From Bacteroidota bacterium (GTDB lineage Bacteria; Bacteroidota; Bacteroidia; UKL13-3): a DNA stretch of 64,000 nucleotides. Below, piece by piece: positions 51,038 through 60,258 of this stretch. Below the pieces are notes generated by a model. It was not told the DNA's origin. It ran no database searches and saw only the letters and a program-made list of their open reading frames with translations. Within the stretch, counting starts at the first letter, position 1; each line of letters opens with the position of its first letter. The translations under genes and the position numbers were made by a program. Where the stretch lies: the NCBI GenBank assembly GCA_030680835.1, contig JAUXUD010000033.1, positions 55,409 to 119,408 on the forward strand. The letters are read 5' to 3'.

Positions 51038-51883
51038 ATGGGACAAAAGGTTAACCCAATAGGTATACGTTTAGGAATTATCAGAGGCTGGGAGTCTAAC
51101 TGGTATGGCGGAAAAAATATGGCTGAGAAACTTATCGAAGATGAGAATATCAGAAAATATTTAAGAGCCAGAATCACCAAAGGAGGGATCGCTAAAATTA
51201 TTATCGAGCGTACCATCAAACGTGTGATTATTACCATACACACTTCACGTCCGGGTATCGTAATCGGAAAAGCTGGTTCTGAAGTCGATAAGATTAAAGA
51301 AGAAGTTAAAAAGCTTACCAAAAAAGATGTTGCCATCAATATCTTTGAAATTAAACGCCCTGAATTAGATGCTACCTTAGTGGGTGAGTCTATTGCAAGC
51401 CAGGTAGTAGCGCGTGTTTCCTACAAACGTGCTGTTAAAATGGCTATTGCTTCTACCATGAGAATGGGTGCAGAAGGAATCAAGGTAATGGTTTCAGGTC
51501 GCTTAAACGGAGCTGAAATGGCACGCTCAGAGTCTTTCAAGGAAGGTCGTACTCCCTTGCATACTTTACGCGCCGATATTGATTATACCATTGCTGAAGC
51601 ATTAACTGTTTACGGTAAAATCGGAATCAAGGTATGGATTTGTAAAGGTGAAGTTTATGGCAAACGCGATTTGTCGCCAAACTTAGGATTTACAAGTGCA
51701 GGGGATAAATCCGGTCCGGGTTCAGGCCGGCCAGACAGACGCAACGAAGGTGGCGGACGTGGCAGAGGTGGTGAACGTGGCGGAGATCGTCGTAGTGGCG
51801 GTGGAGATAACCGTGGCGGCGGCGGCGGAGATAGAAGAAGTTCTGGCGGAGCCGGTGGCGGCGGAGACAGAAGAAGAAAATAA
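51038..51883 (+). CDS. rpsC: Ribosomal protein S3 with Arg/Gly-rich tail
   Basis: 281 residues. The first 225 or so are a regular S3: a KH domain with [20 protein letters not shown] and the C-domain ending [12 protein letters not shown]3 lies at the mRNA entry channel and contributes to helicase activity. From about residue 228 a tail of some 55 residues follows, composed almost only of Gly, Arg, Asp and Ser ([16 protein letters not shown] and similar), ending DRRRK. The tail resembles RGG-type RNA-binding segments. Its DNA is more GC-rich than the surroundings, as expected for Gly/Arg codons. Confidence 0.97.
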   Translation: MGQKVNPIGIRLGIIRGWESNWYGGKNMAEKLIEDENIRKYLRARITKGGIAKIIIERTIKRVIITIHTSRPGIVIGKAGSEVDKIKEEVKKLTKKDVAINIFEIKRPELDATLVGESIASQVVARVSYKRAVKMAIASTMRMGAEGIKVMVSGRLNGAEMARSESFKEGRTPLHTLRADIDYTIAEALTVYGKIGIKVWICKGEVYGKRDLSPNLGFTSAGDKSGPGSGRPDRRNEGGGRGRGGERGGDRRSGGGDNRGGGGGDRRSSGGAGGGGDRRRK

Positions 51884-51917
51884 ATTATTGTTCGAAAGCT
51901 AATATAAAACTGTAGAA

Positions 51918-52337
51918 ATGTTACAGCCGAAAAAAACGAAATATAGGAAACAGCAAAAAGGAAGAGTAAAAGGTAATGCCACCTGTGGTTATACCGTAGA
52001 TTTTGGATCATTTGGTTTAAAAGCACTCGATACTTGTTTCCTTACATCAAAACAACTGGAAGCGTCACGCGTTGCCTTGAACCGCTTCATGAAACGTGAA
52101 GGCCAGGTTTGGTGCAGAGTGTTTCCCGATAAACCCATGACTAAAAAACCTGCAGAGGTGCGTATGGGTAAAGGTAAGGGAGCGCCTGAATTCTGGGTAG
52201 CCAGATGTAGACCGGGTACCATTATTTTTGAAGCAGACGGTGTTCCGATGGCCGTTGCTCAGGAAGCCATGAGACTCGCTTCTCAGAAATTACCCGTAAT
52301 TACTAAGTTTGTTGTAAAACCTGACTATAGCGAATAA
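51918..52337 (+). CDS. rplP: Ribosomal protein L16
   Basis: 139 residues. Binds 23S rRNA near the A site and the CCA end of tRNA. Starts [19 protein letters not shown]; the conserved [20 protein letters not shown], which contains the Arg hydroxylated by YcfD-type enzymes in some bacteria, is present. The 34-base gap after rpsC is the widest in the rpsJ-rpsN segment. Confidence 0.97.
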   Translation: MLQPKKTKYRKQQKGRVKGNATCGYTVDFGSFGLKALDTCFLTSKQLEASRVALNRFMKREGQVWCRVFPDKPMTKKPAEVRMGKGKGAPEFWVARCRPGTIIFEADGVPMAVAQEAMRLASQKLPVITKFVVKPDYSE

Positions 52338-52342
52338 GAGAT

Positions 52343-52543
52343 ATGAAAAACATTGAAATCAGGGAGTTGTCGGACAAGGAATTGACAGCCAGAATTAAGG
52401 TTGAAAGAAGCGGAATGAATAAAATGATTTTAGGTCATGCCATTTCTCCCGTAGACAACCCGAATATTATTAAAGAAAACAAAAAGTTGATTGCACGCTT
52501 ACTTACCGAACAGAAAAAGCGTCAGTTGGCAACAGTTCAATAA
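52343..52543 (+). CDS. rpmC: Ribosomal protein L29
   Basis: 66 residues, a two-helix protein at the tunnel exit next to L23. Starts MKNIEIRELSDKELTARIKV; the conserved NPNIIKENKKLIARLLTEQ helix is present. Between rplP and rpsQ with gaps of five and three bases. Confidence 0.96.
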   Translation: MKNIEIRELSDKELTARIKVERSGMNKMILGHAISPVDNPNIIKENKKLIARLLTEQKKRQLATVQ

Positions 52544-52546
52544 GCA

Positions 52547-52822
52547 TTGAAGATGGAAAATACAACTGAAGAAAGAAATTCGAGAAAAGTCATCATTGGC
52601 AAAGTAGTGAGCAATAAAATGCAAAAAACTATTGTTGTTTCTGTTGAACGCAAAGTGATGCACCCTAAATATGGTAAATTCATTAAAATGACATCTACCT
52701 TTAAAGCGCATGACGAAAAAGACGAGTGCGGTATTAACGATATCGTAAAGGTGATGGAAACCCGTCCCCTGAGCAAAGATAAACGTTGGAGATTAGTAGA
52801 AATCATTGAAAAAGCTAAATAA
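52547..52822 (+). CDS. rpsQ: Ribosomal protein S17
   Basis: 91 residues. An OB-fold primary binder of the 16S 5' domain. [20 protein letters not shown] and [20 protein letters not shown] are conserved. ATG 52547 adds a short charged leader ([12 protein letters not shown] after MK); ATG 52553 is possible. Three bases separate it from rpmC. Confidence 0.96.
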   Translation: MKMENTTEERNSRKVIIGKVVSNKMQKTIVVSVERKVMHPKYGKFIKMTSTFKAHDEKDECGINDIVKVMETRPLSKDKRWRLVEIIEKAK

Positions 52823-52824
52823 CG

Positions 52825-53193
52825 ATGATACAACAAGAAAGTAGACTGAAAGTTGCAGATAACAGTGGTGCCAAAGAGGTATTATGTATTCGCGTATTAG
52901 GCGGTACAGCCAGACGTTACGCTTCTGTAGGCGATAAAATTGTAGTGACTGTTAAATCAGCATTGCCATCAGGTACCATTAAAAAAGGTACCGTTTCAAA
53001 AGCCGTTGTGGTTAGAACCAAAAAAGAGGTTCGCCGACTCGATGGCTCCTATATTCGTTTCGATGACAATTCGTGCGTGTTATTGAACGCGCAGGATGAG
53101 CCACGCGCAACCCGGATTTTCGGACCGGTTGCCCGCGAATTAAGGGAAAAACAGTTCATGAAAATTGTTTCATTAGCACCAGAGGTATTATAA
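52825..53193 (+). CDS. rplN: Ribosomal protein L14
   Basis: 122 residues. Sits at the subunit interface and in bridge B8, and binds the silencing factor RsfS. Starts [20 protein letters not shown]; ends [18 protein letters not shown]. First gene of the classical spc segment; no new promoter is visible, so it continues the S10 transcript. Confidence 0.98.
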   Translation: MIQQESRLKVADNSGAKEVLCIRVLGGTARRYASVGDKIVVTVKSALPSGTIKKGTVSKAVVVRTKKEVRRLDGSYIRFDDNSCVLLNAQDEPRATRIFGPVARELREKQFMKIVSLAPEVL

Positions 53194-53194
53194 A

Positions 53195-53533
53195 ATGGAA
53201 AGAAAGTTTAACACTCAGGCGAAACGCCATGTTAAAAAAGGCGACATGGTAATGGTTGTTGCAGGCGATGACAAAGGCAAAAAAGGCCGCATCCTGGAAA
53301 TAATCACAGCAAGCGAAAGGGCTTTGGTTGAAGGCATTAACATCGTTAGTCGCCATACCAAACCCAATGCACAGAACCAGAATGGCGGCATCATTAAAAA
53401 AGAAGCCCCCGTTCATATCTCTAACTTAAAAGTTTTGGATAAAGCAGGCAATGCAACCCGCACCGGCCGTAAAGTAAACGAAGCAGGTAAACTGGTTCGC
53501 GTTTCAAAAAAGTCGGGTGAAATAATTGATTAA
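53195..53533 (+). CDS. rplX: Ribosomal protein L24
   Basis: 112 residues. One of two assembly initiators of the 50S subunit. The KOW motif region (VKKGDMVMVVAGDDKGKKGR) and the conserved GGIIKKEAPVHISNLKVLD are present. One base after rplN. Confidence 0.97.
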   Translation: MERKFNTQAKRHVKKGDMVMVVAGDDKGKKGRILEIITASERALVEGINIVSRHTKPNAQNQNGGIIKKEAPVHISNLKVLDKAGNATRTGRKVNEAGKLVRVSKKSGEIID

Positions 53534-53545
53534 GAATTACGAGTT

Positions 53546-54094
53546 ATGTATACACCGAGATTAAAAGAAAAATATTTAAAGCAGATTGTTCCGGCTTTAA
53601 ATGAAAAGTTTAAATACAAAAACAGTATGATGGTTCCCAAACTTGAGAAGATATGTATCAATCAGGGTGTGGGTGCAGCTGTTGCTGATAAAAAACTGGT
53701 TGACCAGGCACTGGAAGAATTATCAACCATTGCCGGACAAAAAGCAGTCGGTACCCGTTCCAAGAAAGATATTTCCAACTTTAAGCTGAGAAAAAATGTT
53801 CCCATTGGTACCCGCGTAACCTTACGTGGCGAAAGAATGTACGAATTTCTGGATCGTTTGATTTCTATCTCATTACCCCGCGTTCGCGACTTCCAGGGCT
53901 TGAAACTGAGTGGTTTCGATGGCCGTGGTAACTACAATATGGGCGTTACCGAGCAAATCATTTTTCCTGAGATTTCAATCGAAAAAGTAAACCGTATCAA
54001 TGGTATGGACATTGCTTTCGTAACCTCAGCAAAAAGTGATGAAGAATGTATGGAATTGTTGAAAGAGTTTGGTTTTCCATTTAAAAAAGCATAA
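53546..54094 (+). CDS. rplE: Ribosomal protein L5
   Basis: 182 residues. Part of the 5S rRNP; contacts P-site tRNA. Starts [20 protein letters not shown]; conserved [20 protein letters not shown] (slightly longer in the gene) and [20 protein letters not shown]. It is preceded by GAATTACGAGTT, which resembles the ACGAGTT heptads elsewhere but is a single copy. Confidence 0.98.
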   Translation: MYTPRLKEKYLKQIVPALNEKFKYKNSMMVPKLEKICINQGVGAAVADKKLVDQALEELSTIAGQKAVGTRSKKDISNFKLRKNVPIGTRVTLRGERMYEFLDRLISISLPRVRDFQGLKLSGFDGRGNYNMGVTEQIIFPEISIEKVNRINGMDIAFVTSAKSDEECMELLKEFGFPFKKA

Positions 54095-54104
54095 TTAAAA
54101 GAAA

Positions 54105-54374
54105 ATGGCTAAAGAGTCAATAAAAGCACGCCAGCGCAAAAGAGAGAAAATGGTAGCTCAGTATGCTTCCAGACGCGAGGCATTGAAAAAAGCAGGTGAT
54201 TCTGCAGGATTGCAGAAACTTCCGCGTAATGCTTCTCCGGTTCGATTAAAAAACCGCTGTAAACTTACCGGTCGCCCTAAAGGATATATGAGAGATTTTG
54301 GCATTTGTCGGAATCAGTTCAGAGATTTGGCCCTGATGGGCAAAATCCCGGGGGTAACCAAAGCCAGCTGGTAA
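54105..54374 (+). CDS. rpsN: Ribosomal protein S14, zinc-free form
   Basis: 89 residues, the longer form. The positions of the zinc ribbon in short S14 lack the CxxC pairs here ([20 protein letters not shown] keeps two isolated Cys), so this is the C-minus type. Conserved C-terminus [18 protein letters not shown]. Followed by an unusual 130-base gap before rpsH. Confidence 0.97.
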   Translation: MAKESIKARQRKREKMVAQYASRREALKKAGDSAGLQKLPRNASPVRLKNRCKLTGRPKGYMRDFGICRNQFRDLALMGKIPGVTKASW

Positions 54375-54386
54375 ATTTATAAAAAT

Positions 54387-54417
54387 TTGGTAAGGGAGGC
54401 CAATATGCATATATTCG
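54387..54417 (+). promoter_or_regulatory. Possible internal promoter before rpsH
   Basis: TTG (54387-54389), 20 bases, TATATTCG (54410-54417), seven of eight -7 positions matched. It lies in the only large gap (54375-54504) of the rpsJ-rplO run. The remaining leader has possible pairing CGATA/TATCG around GCCTTGGC. Confidence 0.45.
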
Positions 54418-54504
54418 CAGCCCTTAATTTTTGAAAAAGTAAAACAACTTAGTCGATAAGAGTAAAAGCCTTGGCTAACTATCGGCAAGTAAAATTTAAA
54501 CATA

Positions 54505-54903
54505 ATGACAGATCCAATATCAGATTATTTAACCAGGCTCCGCAATGCGATCAAGGCAAACCATCGTATCGTTGAAGTCCCTTCCTCTAAACTAAAGAAG
54601 GAAATTACCAAAGTTCTCTTTGAAAAAGGTTACATCTTAAACTACAAATTTGAAGATGTGGTGAACCATCAGGGAAGCATCAAAATTGCATTAAAGTACC
54701 ATCCGGTTACTAAAACTTCAGCAATTAAAAAATTAGACCGTATTAGTCGCCCCGGCCTTCGTAAATACACTGGTGCAGAAGATATGCCCCGTGTAATTAA
54801 CGGAATGGGTATTGCCATTGTTACCACTTCAAAAGGTGTAATGACCGATAAAGAAGCCCGTAAAATTCATGTAGGTGGCGAAGTATTGTGTTACGTGTAT
54901 TAA
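54505..54903 (+). CDS. rpsH: Ribosomal protein S8
   Basis: 132 residues. Primary binder of the 16S central domain and, in E. coli, the repressor of the spc operon. Starts MTDPISDYLTRLRNAIKANH; ends VMTDKEARKIHVGGEVLCYV with Tyr. Gene position after rpsN is standard, but the 130-base leader is not, and could hold a regulatory RNA. Confidence 0.97.
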   Translation: MTDPISDYLTRLRNAIKANHRIVEVPSSKLKKEITKVLFEKGYILNYKFEDVVNHQGSIKIALKYHPVTKTSAIKKLDRISRPGLRKYTGAEDMPRVINGMGIAIVTTSKGVMTDKEARKIHVGGEVLCYVY

Positions 54904-54922
54904 TCAATAGGAGAACAGAAAA

Positions 54923-55477
54923 ATGTCACGTATAGGAAAAGCACTGATAAAATTACCTGCAGGAGTAGATGTACAAGTATCTCCTTCAAATTTAGTTACC
55001 GTTAAAGGTCCGAAAGGCGAATTAACCCAGCAACTGATGGAAGATATTTCATTGAAAATTGAGGATGGAAATATCCTGATGAACCGCCCTACGGATCAGA
55101 AACGTCACAAAGCCCTTCATGGCTTGTACCGCTCACTGGTTAATAATATGGTAACCGGCGTAACTACCGGTTATATAAAACGCCAGGAATTGGTGGGAGT
55201 TGGTTTTAAAGCAACTGCCGAAAACAATATCCTCGACCTTACCCTGGGTTATTCACATCATATTTATTTTGAAATTCCTAAAGAATTAAAAGTAAAGACC
55301 GAACAGGACAAAGGTAAAAATCCCATTATCACTTTAGAAGGTATTGATAAACAACTGATAGGCCAGGTTGCTGCAAAGATTCGCTCGTTGCGTGCTCCTG
55401 AACCATATAAAGGAAAAGGTATCAAGTTTGTAGGTGAATCGTTAAGAAGAAAAGCAGGTAAAACAGCTTCTAAATAA
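54923..55477 (+). CDS. rplF: Ribosomal protein L6
   Basis: 184 residues. Two-domain protein near the factor-binding site by the sarcin-ricin loop. Starts MSRIGKALIKLPAGVDVQVS; conserved QLIGQVAAKIRSLRAPEPYK and GIKFVGESLRRKAGKTASK. An upstream GGAGAA eight bases before ATG is one of the few Shine-Dalgarno-like sequences here. Confidence 0.97.
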   Translation: MSRIGKALIKLPAGVDVQVSPSNLVTVKGPKGELTQQLMEDISLKIEDGNILMNRPTDQKRHKALHGLYRSLVNNMVTGVTTGYIKRQELVGVGFKATAENNILDLTLGYSHHIYFEIPKELKVKTEQDKGKNPIITLEGIDKQLIGQVAAKIRSLRAPEPYKGKGIKFVGESLRRKAGKTASK

Positions 55478-55486
55478 TATTGAGCC

Positions 55487-55831
55487 ATGTTAAGGAAAGA
55501 ATACAGAAGAAATAAAATACGTGCCCGCATTCGCAGCCGCGTTGCCGGTACCGCTCAAAAACCCCGCTTGTCGGTTTTCAGGAGCAATAAATATATTTAC
55601 GCTCAGTTAATTGATGATCTGGCAGGAAAAACACTTGTTTATGCCTCTTCAAGAGCAATCTCAGAAAAAGCACCCAATGTAGAGTTATCGGCTTTGGTTG
55701 GTAAAACATTGGCCGAAAAAGCAGTGAGTGCCGGGATCGTTGAAGTGGTATTTGACCGTGGAGGTTATTTGTATCACGGCAGGGTAAAAGCTTTGGCTGA
55801 TGGTGCAAGAGAAGGCGGACTTAAATTCTAA
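55487..55831 (+). CDS. rplR: Ribosomal protein L18
   Basis: 114 residues. Binds 5S rRNA with L5. Starts [38 protein letters not shown] and [20 protein letters not shown] are conserved. Nine bases after rplF. Confidence 0.97.
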   Translation: MLRKEYRRNKIRARIRSRVAGTAQKPRLSVFRSNKYIYAQLIDDLAGKTLVYASSRAISEKAPNVELSALVGKTLAEKAVSAGIVEVVFDRGGYLYHGRVKALADGAREGGLKF

Positions 55832-55852
55832 TCATTCAGAAAAAAGATCAGT

Positions 55853-56374
55853 ATGTCAACAGCAAATATTAAAAAGGTAAGCAAAACCGAAATCGAACTG
55901 AAGGAAAAAGTAGTTTCTATAAACCGTGTGGCTAAGGTTACAAAAGGGGGTAGAACTTTCAGTTTCTCAGCTTTAGTGGTTGTAGGCGATGGTGCCGGTA
56001 TTGTAGGTTATGGTTTGGGAAAATCTTTAGAGGTTACCGATGCCATTTCAAAAGGAGTAGACGATGCAAAGAAAAACCTGGTGAAAGTACCAGTTTTAAA
56101 AGGTACCGTTCCGCACGAACAATTGGGTAAATACGGCGGAGGTCGTGTGTTTTTGAAGCCAGCTGCTCATGGTACAGGCGTAATTGCCGGTGGTGCGATG
56201 CGTGCGGTTCTTGAAAGTGCCGGTGTTACCGATGTGCTTGCCAAATCAAAAGGTTCATCAAATCCGCATAATGTGGTTAAAGCTACCATCAATGCATTGC
56301 TTGAAATGCGCGATGCCTATACCATTTCGCAGCAACGCGGAATTAGTTTAAAGAAAGTATTTAACGGAGAATAG
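55853..56374 (+). CDS. rpsE: Ribosomal protein S5
   Basis: 173 residues. Located at the back of the 30S body near the mRNA entrance; involved in decoding fidelity. [20 protein letters not shown] with the double-stranded RNA-binding domain, and [20 protein letters not shown] with the C-terminal domain. The spectinomycin loop ([19 protein letters not shown]) looks normal. Confidence 0.97.
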   Translation: MSTANIKKVSKTEIELKEKVVSINRVAKVTKGGRTFSFSALVVVGDGAGIVGYGLGKSLEVTDAISKGVDDAKKNLVKVPVLKGTVPHEQLGKYGGGRVFLKPAAHGTGVIAGGAMRAVLESAGVTDVLAKSKGSSNPHNVVKATINALLEMRDAYTISQQRGISLKKVFNGE

Positions 56375-56378
56375 TACG

Positions 56379-56558
56379 ATGGAAAAGTTAAAAATAACCC
56401 AGACGAAAAGTGCCATCCACAGACCGGAAAACCAAAAACGCACCGTGCGTGCTTTGGGTTTCACCAAATTAAATCAGAATATAGAAGTGGAAGGTACTCC
56501 ACAAATATTGGGCATGATTAAAAAAGTTGCTCATTTATTAAAAGTTGAACAATTATAA
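56379..56558 (+). CDS. rpmD: Ribosomal protein L30
   Basis: 59 residues, a small 50S protein absent from some bacteria. Starts MEKLKITQTKSAIHRPENQK and ends IKKVAHLLKVEQL; the core QTKSAIHRPENQKRTVRALG matches the family motif of L30. Four bases after rpsE and 13 before rplO. Confidence 0.95.
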   Translation: MEKLKITQTKSAIHRPENQKRTVRALGFTKLNQNIEVEGTPQILGMIKKVAHLLKVEQL

Positions 56559-56571
56559 TAACGAATCAACG

Positions 56572-57027
56572 ATGAAATTACATACATTAAAACCTGCTGC
56601 TGGTTCAACCCACAAAGAAGGTAAAAGAGTGGGTCGTGGTGAAGGTAGTGGAAAAGGCGGAACTGCTGCACGTGGTCATAAAGGCGCGGGTTCAAGAAGT
56701 GGTACCAGCACCAAACGTGGTTTCGAGGGAGGTCAGATGCCTTTATACCGTCGTATTCCAAAATTTGGTTTCACAAACCTGAACCGTGTTGAATATGCCC
56801 CGATTAATTTAGACAAACTACAGGAACTTGCCGAAAAAGGCATCACCACAATTGATACCGCAGTTCTTGTAAATAACGGATTAATTGGCAAAAAAGACTT
56901 AGTTAAAATATTAGGGCGTGGAGAATTAAAAGTTGCACTTGAAATAAAAGCAGACAAATTCTCTGCTGCTGCTCAAAAAGCAATTGAGGCTGTTGGTGGT
57001 TCTATTACAAGTAACTCGAAACATTAA
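56572..57027 (+). CDS. rplO: Ribosomal protein L15
   Basis: 151 residues. Late-assembling 50S protein. I place the start at ATG 56572 (MKLHTLKPAAGSTHKEGKRV) because the family begins there; an upstream in-frame ATG at 56545 lies inside rpmD. The Gly-rich GRGEGSGKGGTAARGHKGAG and FEGGQMPLYRRIPKFGF are conserved. Confidence 0.97.
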   Translation: MKLHTLKPAAGSTHKEGKRVGRGEGSGKGGTAARGHKGAGSRSGTSTKRGFEGGQMPLYRRIPKFGFTNLNRVEYAPINLDKLQELAEKGITTIDTAVLVNNGLIGKKDLVKILGRGELKVALEIKADKFSAAAQKAIEAVGGSITSNSKH

Positions 57028-57048
57028 CCTTTAACGCTGCTAACGCAA

Positions 57049-58410
57049 GTGAAGAAACTAATAGAAACAATAAAAAACATTTACCGCATCGAAGAACTGA
57101 GGTACAAATTGTCACTTACCTTCTGGATGCTGGTGGTTTACCGCTTCGGAACCTATGTTACAATCCCCGGGGTTGACCCGAATATGTTGCAGGGCTCGGC
57201 AAGTCAGGCAAGTGGTGGAATTTTTGGTTTGATCGATATGTTTGCAGGTGGAGCCTTCGCAAGGGGATCCATTTTCGCATTGGGAATCATGCCTTATATC
57301 TCTGCCTCCATCGTGGTTCAGCTGTTAAGTCTGGCAGTTCCCTCTTTCCAGAAAATGCAGAAAGAAGGAGAAGAAGGCCGGCGTAAAATTAACCAGTTTA
57401 CCAGGTATTTAACCATCGCCATCACTGCGGTTCAATCTGTAGGTTTCTTAATCAACCTGAAATCAGAAAATCCTCAGGCCATCATTTCCATGACGAATCC
57501 TTCGATGATTTCTGATTATATGTTTATGCTCACCGCAATAATCGTACTTACCTCAAGCACCATGTTTGTTATGTGGCTCGGTGAACGTATTACCGAAAAA
57601 GGAATTGGAAATGGTATTTCTTTAATCATCATGATTGGTATTATTGCACGCCTGCCTTTTGCCTTAAAAGAAGAATTTGACTTTAAATTAACAGAAAGCG
57701 GGGGTGGATTGGTAATATTCCTGGTAGAGTTGGCCGCACTCTTCGCCGTAATCATGATAACCATCCTGTTGGTTCAGGGCACCCGAAAAATACCGGTGCA
57801 ATACGCCAAAAGGATAGTCGGAAACCGGCAATACGGTGGAGTTCGCCAGTATATCCCTTTAAAGGTAAATGCTGCAGGTGTAATGCCCATCATTTTTGCC
57901 CAGGCTTTAATGTTTATCCCGTCAACGGTAGCACAGTTTTTCCCAAATTACGAAAGTATGCAGGGCGTAATGGCTGCGTTTATTAACCCCATGGGCTGGA
58001 CTTATAATATTACTTTTGGACTATTAATCATATTGTTTACTTATTTCTATACCGCGATTTCGGTGAATGCAAACCAGATTTCGGATGATATGAAACGCAA
58101 TGGCGGCTTTATTCCGGGTGTGAAACCGGGTAAATCTACGGCAGATTTTATCGACAACGTCATGTCGAGAATTACCCTGCCGGGTGCCATATTCCTGGCT
58201 TTTGTGGCAATATTGCCCTCACTGGCCAGTGTGTTGAATATCAATAGTCAGTTTGCGCAGTTTTACGGGGGTACGTCTTTGCTGATTCTTGTCGGGGTGG
58301 TATTGGATACCCTTCAGCAGATAGAAAGCCACCTGATGATGCGGCATTATGACGGGTTGATGAAATCGGGTAGAATTAAGGGTAGAACGGCATCGGGAGT
58401 TGCCATTTAG
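57049..58410 (+). CDS. secY: Protein translocase subunit SecY
   Basis: 453 residues with ten transmembrane segments. The channel of the Sec translocon in the inner membrane, through which the signal-peptide proteins in this window pass. Starts at GTG 57049 (VKKLIETIKNIYRIEELRYK). The plug and pore region follows IPGVDPNMLQ; conserved QKEGEEGRRKINQFTRYLT-type cytoplasmic loop C2/C3 and the C5 loop with RIKGRT near the end. No secE or map is adjacent; infA follows after 60 bases. Confidence 0.97.
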   Translation: MKKLIETIKNIYRIEELRYKLSLTFWMLVVYRFGTYVTIPGVDPNMLQGSASQASGGIFGLIDMFAGGAFARGSIFALGIMPYISASIVVQLLSLAVPSFQKMQKEGEEGRRKINQFTRYLTIAITAVQSVGFLINLKSENPQAIISMTNPSMISDYMFMLTAIIVLTSSTMFVMWLGERITEKGIGNGISLIIMIGIIARLPFALKEEFDFKLTESGGGLVIFLVELAALFAVIMITILLVQGTRKIPVQYAKRIVGNRQYGGVRQYIPLKVNAAGVMPIIFAQALMFIPSTVAQFFPNYESMQGVMAAFINPMGWTYNITFGLLIILFTYFYTAISVNANQISDDMKRNGGFIPGVKPGKSTADFIDNVMSRITLPGAIFLAFVAILPSLASVLNINSQFAQFYGGTSLLILVGVVLDTLQQIESHLMMRHYDGLMKSGRIKGRTASGVAI

Positions 58411-58421
58411 GAAATAATACG

Positions 58422-58451
58422 TTGACAAATTCAAATAATCTCGTATTTTTG
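58422..58451 (+). promoter_or_regulatory. Promoter of the infA-rplQ segment
   Basis: TTG (58422-58424, within TTGACA), 19 bases, TATTTTTG (58444-58451): exact consensus. The leader to ATG 58471 is about 15 nt. It allows infA, rpmJ, rpsM, rpsK, rpsD, rpoA and rplQ to be transcribed apart from the long upstream operon. Confidence 0.8.
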
Positions 58452-58470
58452 CAACCCTTTTGCGGATAAT

Positions 58471-58689
58471 ATGCCAAAACAAGCGTTAATAAAACAAGAT
58501 GGTACCATTACCGAATCGCTTAGCAATGCGATGTTTAGGGTGCAATTGGAAAACGGGCACGAAGTGATTGCCCATATCTCAGGTAAAATGAGGATGCATT
58601 ACATCAAAATTTTACCCGGTGATAAAGTGTCGATAGAAATGTCGCCATATGACTTGTCGAAAGGAAGAATTATTTACAGATATAAGTAA
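58471..58689 (+). CDS. infA: Translation initiation factor IF-1
   Basis: 72 residues, one OB fold. Blocks the ribosomal A site during initiation. [20 protein letters not shown] and [20 protein letters not shown], ending [12 protein letters not shown], are all family-typical. It has its own promoter directly upstream. Confidence 0.98.
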   Translation: MPKQALIKQDGTITESLSNAMFRVQLENGHEVIAHISGKMRMHYIKILPGDKVSIEMSPYDLSKGRIIYRYK

Positions 58690-58700
58690 GGACTTGTAAA

Positions 58701-58817
58701 ATGAAGATAAGAGCATCAGTTAAAAAGCGCAGTGAAGACTGTATCATTGTTAAGCGTAAAGGAAGAGTTTACGTGATTAACAAAAAGAACCCGAAGTTTA
58801 AACAACGTCAAGGATAA
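58701..58817 (+). CDS. rpmJ: Ribosomal protein L36, zinc-free form
   Basis: 38 residues ([20 protein letters not shown], then [18 protein letters not shown]). The zinc-binding form has three Cys and one His; here only one Cys (Cys14) remains and the other ligand positions are Ser, Asn and Phe, so it cannot bind zinc in the usual way. This C-minus type is known in Bacteroidota and other bacteria. Gene between infA and rpsM. Confidence 0.96.
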   Translation: MKIRASVKKRSEDCIIVKRKGRVYVINKKNPKFKQRQG

Positions 58818-58825
58818 TAAGAAAT

Positions 58826-59203
58826 ATGGCTCGTATAGCAGGTATTGATTTACCCAAAAACAAAAGAGGAGAAATAGGTTTAACCTACATCTTCGGTATT
58901 GGACGCCCAACCGCACAAAAGATTTTAACAACTTGTGGGGTTGATTTCAATAAAAAAGTAAGCGAATGGAACGACGAAGAGTTAAATGCCATCCGTAAAT
59001 ATTTAACTGAACAGGTAACTGTAGAAGGTGAATTGCGCTCTGAACGCCAGTTGAACATCAAGCGATTGATGGACATTGGTTGCTACCGCGGATTACGCCA
59101 TCGTAAAGGTTTGCCGGTTCGCGGACAACGTACCCGTACCAACTCACGTACCCGTAAAGGTAAACGTAAGACGGTTGCAGGTAAAAAGAAAGTTACCAAA
59201 TAA
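58826..59203 (+). CDS. rpsM: Ribosomal protein S13
   Basis: 125 residues. At the head of the 30S subunit, in bridges B1a/B1b and in contact with P-site tRNA through its C-terminal tail. Starts [20 protein letters not shown]; conserved [20 protein letters not shown] and a basic end ([13 protein letters not shown]). Confidence 0.98.
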   Translation: MARIAGIDLPKNKRGEIGLTYIFGIGRPTAQKILTTCGVDFNKKVSEWNDEELNAIRKYLTEQVTVEGELRSERQLNIKRLMDIGCYRGLRHRKGLPVRGQRTRTNSRTRKGKRKTVAGKKKVTK

Positions 59204-59217
59204 GTAAAGAACGAACA

Positions 59218-59610
59218 ATGGCTACACCTAATAAAAAAGTTACCAAGAAAAGAGTTGTTACAATTGAAGCACATGGGCAAGCTCATATCAAAGCTTCTTT
59301 TAACAATATCATCATCTCTCTTACCAACCAAACCGGACAAGTTATATCCTGGGGATCGGCTGGTAAAATGGGTTTCAGGGGTTCAAAGAAAAATACACCA
59401 TACGCGGCTCAAACTGCGGCTACCGATTGCGCTAAAGTTGCAGTGGATGCAGGAATGAAAAAGATTGATGTGTTTATTAAAGGCCCTGGTTCAGGACGCG
59501 ATTCAGCAATCAGAACCTTACAAGCTGCCGGTTTGGAAGTAATGTCTATTACCGACATCACCCCACTGCCGCACAATGGCTGTCGTCCGCCTAAAGCACG
59601 CAGGGTATAA
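59218..59610 (+). CDS. rpsK: Ribosomal protein S11
   Basis: 130 residues. Platform protein near the E site and Shine-Dalgarno helix. Conserved [20 protein letters not shown] and [20 protein letters not shown]; ends [13 protein letters not shown]. 14 bases after rpsM. Confidence 0.98.
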   Translation: MATPNKKVTKKRVVTIEAHGQAHIKASFNNIIISLTNQTGQVISWGSAGKMGFRGSKKNTPYAAQTAATDCAKVAVDAGMKKIDVFIKGPGSGRDSAIRTLQAAGLEVMSITDITPLPHNGCRPPKARRV

Positions 59611-59629
59611 TAATTAAAGAAACAGAACA

Positions 59630-60238
59630 ATGGCAAGATATATAGGACCAAAAACAAAAATCGCAAGACGGTTTAAAGATCCGATTTTCGGACCTGATAA
59701 GTCTTACGAAAAAAGAAATACACCTCCAGGTCAGCACGGTAACTCACGCAGAAGAACCAAATTAACGGAGTACGCAATTCAGTTGTTTGAAAAACAAAAG
59801 GCTAAATACACCTATGGGGTGCTTGAACGCCAGTTTTACAAAACATTTGAACTGGCAGCCCGCAGAAAAGGTATTACCGGTGAAAACCTGTTACGCTTTT
59901 TAGAGGCTCGTTTGGATAATACCGTGTTCCGCATGGGTATTGCCCATTCACGCAGCCAGGGCCGTCAACTGGTTTCTCACGGACATGTAAATGTTAATGG
60001 CAAACTGGTTAATATTCCATCTTACCAGTTAAAACCGGGTGATGTGGTTTCGGTTCGCGAAAAATCAAAATCTTTGGAAGTTATTACCAGTTCAATTGCT
60101 CAGAGCAATCCTAGAAAATTTAACTGGATCAATATGGAAACCAAAGAACTTTCAGGTACATTCCTAGCTTATCCGGAGCGCGATCAAATACCTGAAAACA
60201 TAAAAGAACAACTGATTGTAGAATTGTATTCTAAGTAA
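59630..60238 (+). CDS. rpsD: Ribosomal protein S4
   Basis: 202 residues. Primary binder of the 16S 5' domain; an S4 RNA-binding domain is visible ([20 protein letters not shown], then [19 protein letters not shown]). The N-terminus ([20 protein letters not shown]) lacks the CxxC zinc pair of some S4 proteins. In E. coli S4 represses the alpha operon; whether that holds here is unknown. Confidence 0.98.
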   Translation: MARYIGPKTKIARRFKDPIFGPDKSYEKRNTPPGQHGNSRRRTKLTEYAIQLFEKQKAKYTYGVLERQFYKTFELAARRKGITGENLLRFLEARLDNTVFRMGIAHSRSQGRQLVSHGHVNVNGKLVNIPSYQLKPGDVVSVREKSKSLEVITSSIAQSNPRKFNWINMETKELSGTFLAYPERDQIPENIKEQLIVELYSK

Positions 60239-60258
60239 CAAATTAATCCGATACATAA

